Origin: Hyaloscypha bicolor E
Lineage: Eukaryota; Ascomycota; Leotiomycetes; Helotiales; Hyaloscyphaceae
Length of the DNA: 64,000 bases
Direction: 5' to 3'
Assembly: GCF_002865645.1 (NCBI RefSeq)
Contig: NW_020194619.1
Location: 1,772,442 to 1,836,441, forward strand
The position numbers and the translations under genes were made by a program. The notes beneath the pieces are model-generated. The model was not told the DNA's origin. It made no database searches and saw nothing but the letters and a program-made list of their open reading frames with translations. Shown here in pieces: positions 56,635-64,000 of the stretch; the stretch's first letter is position 1; every line of letters begins with the position of its first letter.

Positions 56635-57697
56635 ATGTCTCTTAATCCAGATCCAAACCAGACGCCAACGCCAGTCTTAAGGTCCTCCGTCGGAGCTAAC
56701 GCCAAGAGGACGAGTACGAGAAGTTCAAGCCGTATTGCGTATTCAGCAGCAGGCCAGAGCCGATCATCCACAAACCAAAACCGAGTCAGAAAGACTTACA
56801 GAGAAACCGACAAGATGCAGGCTGGGCTGCGTCCGCGCCAACGAACCTTCACCTCCTGCACCGAGTGTCGCCGGAGAAAGCAGCGGGTAAGTTCACACAT
56901 CCCTATTTGGCCTCCTTCCTATCCAAGAAATTTCTAGCGAAGAGGACTGACGATTGGAGCAAAGTGTAACCAAGCGAAAGACCGTCCTTGCAACAACTGT
57001 GCGAGACGATACCCACCAGTCGCCTGTACGTACGAAAGCTCCAGGTATGTTTGTTTACCTCCTGCCTGTTCGAGGCTGCTGTCGTTAGAATAAGCATGCT
57101 GATGTACGTAATCCAGCCCGCCCCCAAGCATCGACAGGATCGTGGATTTCCACGACGACCACGGCCAGGGGAGAGCGAGCGTGCCCAGCACGAGTCCGGG
57201 GCCGTCTTACGTGCAGACGTCATCCCCAGAGAACATGAGCTACGCAGCGACTCCTGCAACCACAGATGGGTACTACAACTCCTCCTACGGGTACTACTCC
57301 GCACCTGCAGCGCCTAGGAATGACTACCACTCTTATTCCGCCGGAGGCTCGTCGCCGGGCTACGCTGTACCGGCTTATACGACGAGCGCGGGCTATACGC
57401 CTGTTTCCGCGGGCTACTACCAGAGTGCGACGACGAGCTATACGCCAGTTACGACAGGCGGCTATTATTCGAGTTCGCAGCAGGATAGTGCGTGGTTGAG
57501 CACGGCGGACCCAGCAGCATTCGTGGGTACCGGGAGCGCCGATTACTATTATGCTGCGGACCCAGATCCGGGACATCATCATGGCCATGCTTCTTCAGGT
57601 CCTTGACGACCTCCCTGAGGCCAAGAAGCGTCAAGAGGACGCTTGGAACTTTCTGTTGGGAATCTTAGAGGAGGCGAACCGAAGGGGTGCGCGATAA
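56635..57697 (+). CDS. Zn2Cys6 transcription factor with tyrosine-rich tail
   Basis: Exons are 56635-56886, 56965-57044 and from 57117. The zinc cluster is interrupted at the same point as in the regulator at 1041. CTECRRRKQR ends exon 1, and exon 2 opens with Cys (C-x2-C-x6-C-x7-C-x2-C-x8-C in total). The region after residue 110 is low-complexity Tyr/Ser/Gly/Thr (GYYNSSYGYYSAP, AGYYQSATTSYTPV), possibly an activation or condensate-forming segment. Two 3' ends are possible. Unspliced, it stops at 57606 (273 residues). With an intron 57523-57598 (GTGGGT..TTCTTCAG) the frame continues to 57697 (278 residues) and ends in a helical segment, DLPEAKKRQEDAWNFLLG. The spliced form looks more gene-like. 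No middle homology domain is seen. Targets are unknown. Confidence 0.78.
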
Positions 57698-58680
57698 GGG
57701 CTTTGGGGGTGGATAACGACAAAGGGAACGGAGCCTCGGCATTGAGTCGAGCTCGAGGGGAACTTTCAGAAGACGTCAAGAGGAAGAAGAACCCGGGTCT
57801 CTCGTTTTACCGGTGGCTTCCATGAAGCTTCTGCGTGTCACAAGTGGAAGTGATGCTAGTGATGACTTGGTGCAGCAATGGATGGAGGATGCACGATGGT
57901 GCAGGTTTACCCTTCGGAATGAAGAGCAGTGAAGCAGAGACTATATGGTTCTGGGAGATAGACCTTGGCATGGACGATATTAACAAACTGGGGGTGGGAC
58001 CTATTGACGCTTGTTGGATAGGAGGTTTTGGTCTTATTGTTTTAGTTGTATAAATATAAATTCCTTTCGATGCTTCAAATCGTATGTGTCTAGAAGATGT
58101 AATGAGAGACGGAACGATATCTGGCCTTAGATGTGCAAAACAAACCTCCCAGTAACAATACACTCTTTTTCTTAGCCGCAGGGAGGTTGACTGTCACTGG
58201 GATGGCAATTAGATAAGCCCATTGTACCGGAGCGACTTCGGACTTTCGGCCGATGTGCAACAAAACCAACCACCCATAGATTGTTGAGTCCGCAACTCAC
58301 CCTCCATTTTAGAGCGTATTCTCAATGTAGCAAGCAACTTCGGACATGTGCAACAAACCCTCCAGGCATGATTCACTCGAATCTTGATCTTCACAACTCA
58401 TTTACATCAGGGCGAGGTCCCAACCCTGGCCCGAATGGCCGAGGAAAGCGTGTATTACTTATTGTTATTTGACTCGGAACTGCTTGGGCCGTGAAAGAGG
58501 ATTGTGGAAGATTCAGTTGGTAGCTTCATAGCAGTCGTTTACGGGAGAGATGAAGGAACCAGGCAATTCTAGTTTCGTGTTCATCGTCTGGACGAAGTCG
58601 AATCTAAACTCAACGTAACCGCTATCTTTCAAGCACGTTTTCCAAACTACGAGAAAGTAGTGTATAAGAAGGCCGAATGT
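57698..58680. other. Intergenic, about 1 kb
   Basis: No gene is supported. A GACTTTCGG..ATGTGCAACAAA-like motif occurs twice (58239-58266 and 58330-58357), a short local repeat. Otherwise nothing is seen. Confidence 0.45.
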
Positions 58681-58985
58681 TCATTCTGTGACCCGGGTAA
58701 GAATGCTCTCCCAGACGTGCAGGCCATCATGGACGCTCCCCATGGTCTTGGCTTGGGACTTTTTCTGCCCTTCTTCTCTTCCCGGATAAGCAGGAGTTGA
58801 AGCTAAAAAGGCGTCCATGAGAAATTGGCAGGCGAAAGAAGTAAAATGCTCATTCCCTGACCCAAATAGAATTCTCCTCCACATCCATACGCCGTCATGC
58901 ACATTCTCCATGCTCTTCGCCAACGCGGTTTTCTGCACTTCTTCTACCTCCATATACGCGCGAGTTGCAGCCAACAACGTTTTCG
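58681..58985 (-). repeat. Diverged tandem duplication of the pseudogene 3' end
   Basis: 58681-58813 and 58850-58985 align along their length. Both encode ..AKTMGSVHDGLHVWESIL-like or ..AKSMENVHDGVWMWRRIL-like sequence in one frame. The duplication is old, since the copies differ at many sites. Confidence 0.65.
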
Positions 58986-59559
58986 CAGAATCCAATTCAA
59001 CTCGGGGTGTCCTTGGAACGTCATATCGTGTTCGTGTGGTTCAAGAAAGCCTCGTGTTCTTCCGCCAACGGCACGAAACCTTGCGCTGGAACCGTGATCT
59101 CGCGCCTGTGGAACTGGTGGAGATGGAGAACCGCATTGCGTGGGAACATCTTGCATCCTTCCTCAGTCAACTTCATCCGTTTGACCCCGATCTCAGCAGC
59201 ATCCATGCTCCCGACAATTCCTCTGAATGCAACGCATATGGTCTGATGTCCCCAGCATACCCTGACAATCTTCTGCTGCGGGTAGCAGTCGATCGTGGTA
59301 TGAAGAAAGTCCTGCAGTTTCAGCACCCATGGGTCAGAATCCATTGGACCTGCCGTTCCTCCGCTGAGAACAATCAAGTCGAAAGTTTCTGGATCGGGAT
59401 AGAGTTGGGCGACGACGGGATTGAAGAAGTCGGTCATGTTAACGGTGGAACTTAGAATCGAGAAGCTGGCAGTGTGATGACGGACACGAACCAGTCCAGG
59501 ACTGCAATGGGCCAGCCAGTGAACAGGATGACGATTCTGAGAGGTGTGTTCGTAGCCAT
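58681..59559 (-). pseudogene. Class I glutamine amidotransferase-like pseudogene
   Basis: The minus strand encodes a GATase1-like protein in broken pieces. The start MATNTPLRIVIL (ATG 59559) runs out of frame before ASFSILSSTVNM. The main frame follows with DLIVLSGGTAGP, the nucleophile motif RVCWGHQT and LHLHQFHRR, and stops at 59021 (HTNTI). The catalytic His-Glu block TFQGHPELN is in another frame, 1 nt off, and the next piece (AKTLLAATRAYMEVEEVQK) needs a further shift. These jumps span only a few bases, so they cannot be introns. The end is duplicated in tandem (58681-58813 and 58850-58985). Active enzymes of this family remove glutamine or glutathione-type amides. This copy should be dead unless the shifts are assembly errors. 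Confidence 0.72.
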
Positions 59560-60615
59560 GGTTGCAGGTTGCTCAATCGATGCGTAGGAAGGTAAGGGCA
59601 GATTCGATCTCGATTATGACGCTTCGAATAGCAGTCAATGCGCCGCTGTACAGTAGTTACAATCGTGAGACGCTTTGAAGAAGCGGAACATCGGTGAGGA
59701 CTGTGTATACTAGCCGGTTATGATCACTCTTCCAGGAACCTGTATCATTCTCCACCGATACGTGATCGCCAAAGGTAAGGAGAAGTGTGACGTCGCTTTG
59801 CCGTCGCTTTCGACGAGAGGTTGCTTTGGCGCAAGTCAATTAGGAGACATGGGGGTCGTCAAGAAGAGCTGAGTAGATGACAAGGGAAGAAAAGCAGCAG
59901 GAACGGAGCTTGTCAGTGTAATGAATGTTAGTTTGGCATATCAATAGTCGAACGCAGAAGGCAGCGTCCTTTTCTTTCTTTCCTCTTGGGTTGTGTGTGT
60001 TGAGAAGGAAGGAAAAAGTTGAAGGGAGAAATGGAGATGGAAAGGGAAGCCGAGCCGAGACCAGATTGTTGGGTCGTCACGTGCGGAAGCCTAATTTACC
60101 ACCTCTCCTCGTTCATTCCCATCTCCACGGACAAACATCTGGACCTGCATTCGCCCCCTCCTTCTTGTGTTCCTAGTTCTTATTACGGCGCGACCTATGA
60201 TAGCAGTCTATCAGACACGTTCCTCTCATCCGATCTTCCGATCTTTCCCATGTCAGCCTTAACCTAATCCGGCAATCAAACCCAGAGATTTGCCAAGCAT
60301 CTCTTATCATCCTCATATCAAGGTTCTGACAAACACCCTTCATCTTCACCAAAGGCACAGTAGATCCCATGTTTGAAGCTTCATATCCAAGCAAATGTCA
60401 CTGCCAAGTAGCTTGGCTCTACGAAAAGAGTATGGCAGGCGAGGATAACGATAATGAAGTGTAAGAACGACAACGGGAAGGACGGGCAGCGGGCCTTTCC
60501 CAGCAGGAGAAGAATGGGGTACTTAAGCTCGTCCTTTCCCACCGCGTAGTACGCGGCCTCTCGTTGAGAATTTGATTGTAATCATTGCGATTTTGGAACC
60601 CATCCTGAGCAAAGA
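59560..60615. other. Intergenic, promoter side of the ammonium transporter
   Basis: About 1.05 kb. No gene is supported. CT-rich runs near 59960-60010 and 60100-60260 are usual for fungal promoters and leaders. GATA-like motifs occur (for example TGATAA on either strand), as expected for nitrogen-regulated genes, but none is distinctive. Confidence 0.4.
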
Positions 60616-62202
60616 ATGAGTTCGGTAAGAAGCATCTCCACCGTCGCGAACCCCATTTTGTCTAACTTCAGCAGCCAGCCTTCAATTCATCCGAGCCGAA
60701 AGGCGGAGATCCTCTCTTCGTGGATGTCAATGCCCAATACGTCGGCTTCGAGTACCACTACACCTATCTCGTGTTCTGCGGCTTCATCGTCTGGCTGATT
60801 ATTCCCGGCATCGGACTTCTCTATGGCGGTCTCGCGCGACGCAAGTCCGCTCTAGCGCTTCTATTCCAGAGTTTGATGGTAGCGGCTGTTACTACCTTTC
60901 AATGGATGTTCTGGGGATACAGTCTTGCTTACTCGAGGACGGCGGGGCCTTTCATCGGCGATCTGGCCAATTTCGGAATGAAGAATGTCATGGCTGCCCC
61001 GTCCCCAGGAAGCGCTGTCATCCCTGAGATTGTTTTCTGTCTGTATCAGTTACTTTTCTGGTATGTTTTCACACCCAAAGATGGGCACATGTGCTGATAT
61101 CCTTCGAAGTGCTTGCACAGTCCAGATCGTGGTTGGGGGTGCATTCGAGAGAGGTCGTATTGTTCCCTCGTTGGTCTTCGGTTTCTTCTGGGCGACTCTC
61201 GTCTACTGTCCGATTGCATGCTGGACATGGAACCCCAATGGATGGCTGTATAAGCTTCCATCTCTCGATTTCGCGGGAGGTGGACCTGTTCACATCTCCT
61301 CCGGCTGGTCTGCGCTTGCATATGCCTTCGTTCTGGGAAAGCGCAAGCACTCTGGCGATAAGTCACATGGCAAACCCCACAACACCACACTCGTCTTTCT
61401 TGGAACGGTGCTCATCTGGTTCGGTTGGTTTGGCTTCAATGGTGGTTCCGCTCTGAACGCCACAGTTAGGGCTATGCTCGCGGCTTTCAACACCAATACA
61501 GCTGCCTCCACAGGCATGATTGGATGGGTTACGGTTGACTACCTAAAGTACGGCCGAAAATTCAGCGTGGTAGGCGCCTGCTCGGGTGCCATCGCTGGAC
61601 TCGTCGGTATCACACCTGCTGCTGGCTATGTCGGAGTCTGGCTCGCGGCCGTCATTGGATTCATCACCGCGGTCGTGTGTGCTCTGCTCCAGAACTTGAA
61701 CGAGTGGCTTCATATCGATGAGGGGATGGACGTTTTCAAACTCCACGGTGTTGGTGGCATGGTAGGAAGTTTCCTCACTGGCATTTTCGCCTCTGCCTCA
61801 AGTAAGTCTTGCACGCATCAGACTTGATTCATCTTCTAACCAAAACCAGTCAGCATGCTCGACGGCGTGACCTCAGCACCAGGCGGCATCGACGGCAACG
61901 GCATCCAAGTCGGCAAACAATTCGCCGAAATCACTGCCATTTCCGCCTACTCATTCCTCATGTCATGCGCTCTTTTGTATATCCTGAAATACATCCCTGG
62001 CATGCACCTCAGAGTCACAGAAGAGGCTGAGATGGTGGGCTTGGACATCGATCAATTCTTCGATGAGCAGATTGGCGATTGGGGAATGTTTGAGGAGATG
62101 GATCGGAGGAAGATGGCGATGGAGATCAGTGCTCCAACAACTCCGCCAATGCAGGAGGTTCAGGAGCCGGTCGATGGAGAGAAGAAGGTTGCAAGTGTAT
62201 GA
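60616..62202 (+). CDS. Ammonium transporter, Mep2/Amt type
   Basis: The predicted protein has 480 residues in four exons: 60616-60624, 60672-61060, 61110-61801 and 61850-62202. Exon 1 is only ATG AGT TCG. This is a plasma-membrane ammonium channel/transporter of the Amt/Mep/Rh family with about 11 helices. Visible family blocks are IPGIGLLYGGLARRK, FQWMFWGYSLAYS, VYCPIACWTWNPNGW, DFAGGGPVHISSGWSALA with the first pore His, WFGWFGFNGGSALN, and LHGVGGMVGSFLTG with the second pore His. Having His at both twin-His sites is the Mep2-type pattern (Mep1/3 have Glu at the first). The C-terminal cytosolic tail LDIDQFFDEQIGDW is complete. Such genes are usually induced under nitrogen limitation by GATA factors. 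Confidence 0.93.
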
Positions 62203-63875
62203 GCATTTAAGCACGAGCTTGAGTCATACATGAATTATTCAATTAGACTAGACCTTCTTTGCTTTTAATTTCGGTTATGCAAATATATACACTCTCCCAG
62301 GCTTTGCCGTTGGCGTATGTTCGAAGAAGTCACTTTGATACCTCATCATTATTGCTAGGCCTGACTGATTTGTTACTGGGAACATTTTCCGAAAGAGACT
62401 AGTTCGCCTCCATAAGAAATCGTGCCTTGGGTATTACACAAATCATCACATTTCAACGCACTTCATTTGGGAGGCGGGCTGTGGGAGATTAAGTTGTTCA
62501 AAGGAACAAATACAAAGGGCGGGGCACCTAGTTGGATTAGGTTGAATATGAAAGTCTGAGCATATATCCATTGTTCGTGACTTAATTACAGCATCGTCCA
62601 CCATTCGCGCAGAGCTACATTTCCATCGCTAAATCCCTTCCTCGCCAATTCAGGGGCTCCGTTCAGCCCAACAAGCGAGAAAATTATCTGTCCCATGCTA
62701 TCACCATTCGTCCTACTCTTGAGAAGCCTCGAAACGGCGATCCAGACCTAGGAGCGAAACTCCGAGAAGTAGAAACAGACTGTTAGTCCCTTTGCCCCGA
62801 AGGCAATGGCGGGACCATCTTCTTTCCTCCTTGAGCGTCATTGCGGCGGAAGTATTCATGCGTGGAATTCCTATGCACGAGGAAAATCACTAATCATTTT
62901 TTCGTCTGGATTTGGAATTCGCACAGGGGGAGTTGGAAAGACCGGCGGTAGAGATGGGTTGATATCCCCTTTCCCCCAGTCACGTGGTTCGAGACTTGCC
63001 GATTAGATTCGAGAAAGTCAGCGGGAACACCTTCAACAAGCTTACTAAAGCGATTATACGGAACGATTTTATCTAGCAGTAGCAATGGACATTCAACCCA
63101 GAGGATATTTCAACAGAAAGTGTATCTTTTCCCTGATTGCGAGGTTGCTGTATAGTCTTCACACTCGTCAATCTACCACACTTTCGGGTATTCTGCCCGA
63201 CCCCCTTCAGCAAAGCGACTACTTATGCTATGTAACCTCTTCGTTTAGCTCAGCAAGGATCTCCCATATTCTCCCTCTTGTTTAAATCGATCAACAATAA
63301 AAAGGGGGGTGACAAATGCACCTCCGAAGCCTCACATGGCGGCTTGTCTCAGCAAGGACAATTGCTAGGAGAATCCTTTTGAGCCGTTTCGGAGAGTTTG
63401 CACCGCCAATCGCTTCCCCCCTTTTCCCACTGCCAAGAAAATATCCCACGAGTAAAGCACAAATGTGAAGCTGCGCCCAAATGCAATCATACAACGGTTC
63501 AGGGTCGCAGCATTGCACCAAAGGAGAAATCTTTCCGATCCCCTACGTGATACTCCTGTAAAACCCTATCTTCCTGGGGGCCAGATCCTCTGAAATCCTC
63601 CCTCTTTTCCTTATCAATGCTACCTCGTAGTTGTTCGACTCCACCATGATGTCTATTTATAACTGTATACTCCTTTGGCTAGAATACTGACCCCCAAAAT
63701 TCCCCAACGCTAAATTGGATCATCTTCACGAATCCGCCTCCGGTTAATGAGTCCGCAAGCTGAAGGTTGAATTTCGCGGCGGGGCAATTGTTGGACGCCT
63801 GGATCAAGCGGGCCTGAAGGATTGATTTCGCTCAGACTCACAGGTGGTCCGCAGAAGGTCGCTATTGCGCCGTTA
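62203..63875. other. Intergenic, about 1.7 kb
   Basis: 3' flank of the transporter, then a long leader or promoter for the gene that starts near the right edge. Open frames at 62806-63006, 63085-63285 and 63521-63291 have no domain. I see no other element. Confidence 0.45.
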
Positions 63876-64000
63876 ATGGCCAACGATACGTTTTTCACAC
63901 CAGCGAATTCGGACTTTGCAATTGATCTTGCAGCGAAACCGACGACATCTTCTTCGACTTCTACGCCCAGTAGTACACCGATGGACTACTATCCGACGTT
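63876..64000 (+). CDS. 5' end of an unidentified gene, cut by the window edge
   Basis: An ATG at 63876 opens a frame that stays open to the end of the window (41 codons). It starts MANDTFFTPANSDFAIDL and then becomes rich in Ser, Thr and Pro. Composition and codon use look coding, and a long pyrimidine-rich leader precedes it. The stretch is too short to name a family; disordered N termini like this are common in fungal regulators. Confidence 0.5.
   Translation, partial: MANDTFFTPANSDFAIDLAAKPTTSSSTSTPSSTPMDYYPT

Noticed and set aside
57220..57588. 122-codon minus ORF rich in Arg
   Set aside because: A mirror of the repetitive Tyr/Ser-rich exon on the plus strand.
58817..59455. 212-codon plus ORF
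   Set aside because: It is the antisense of the glutamine-amidotransferase pseudogene, whose motifs are unmistakable on the minus strand.
61046..61390. Minus ORFs over the ammonium transporter
   Set aside because: Antisense shadows of a well-conserved exon.

Overview
The window is a piece of a filamentous ascomycete genome (Pezizomycotina). Genes are split by many short introns of about 45-98 nt, most with GT..CTAAC..AG signals. Families include Zn2Cys6 regulators, HET-domain proteins, a hybrid histidine kinase and a Mep2-type ammonium transporter. The window also alternates between gene-dense sequence of normal composition and extremely AT-rich blocks of mutated transposons, the signature of repeat-induced point mutation (RIP). 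A leotiomycete-like genome is a reasonable guess, but the sequence alone does not fix the class.

Layout. 1-12.1 kb is an ordinary gene block: a Zn2Cys6 factor, an MHYT-domain hybrid histidine kinase, a secreted GPI-type Vps62-family protein, an F-box protein and a GFA/CENP-V zinc enzyme. 13.3-21.4 kb is a RIP-ruined block. Its core is a Ty1/copia element with LTR copies; reverse transcriptase and RNase H can still be read through the stops. 21.5-22.8 kb is a small island with one secreted cytochrome/DOMON gene. It is followed directly by a 2.1 kb Tc1/mariner element with terminal inverted repeats and a TA target duplication, and then by more AT-rich sequence to 25.5 kb.

25.6-39.2 kb carries accessory self/non-self type genes: a HET protein, a glycine-rich membrane protein, and one very large minus-strand gene. 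That gene's eight exons join in phase to give about 2404 residues: GHKL/HSP90-like ATPase (NO VEIN/sacsin type), then NOV_C (DUF3883), then a HET domain. 39.2-41.1 kb is non-coding with a MITE-like element. 41.1-46.5 kb holds a short-chain dehydrogenase, a bacterial-type solute-binding-fold protein, and a divergent pair encoding a redox-dead, ER-retained PDI-like protein and a secretory prolyl-4-hydroxylase-like oxygenase.

46.6-52.2 kb is a second immune-like module. A CHAT-protease/STAND NTPase/helical-repeat receptor, interrupted by one in-frame TAA, lies head to head with a 300-residue protein that may be its effector. 52.8-64 kb returns to housekeeping and regulatory content: a small membrane protein, a 3 kb gene-poor stretch, a second Zn2Cys6 factor with a tyrosine-rich tail, a decayed glutamine-amidotransferase pseudogene, an ammonium transporter, and the start of one more gene at the right edge.

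The most notable items are the NOV-HET fusion, the CHAT-STAND/partner pair with its stop codon, and the PDI-like/P4H pair, whose PDI gene has two consecutive 8-nt exons. Exon borders were worked out by hand from splice signals and reading phase; no homology search was run.
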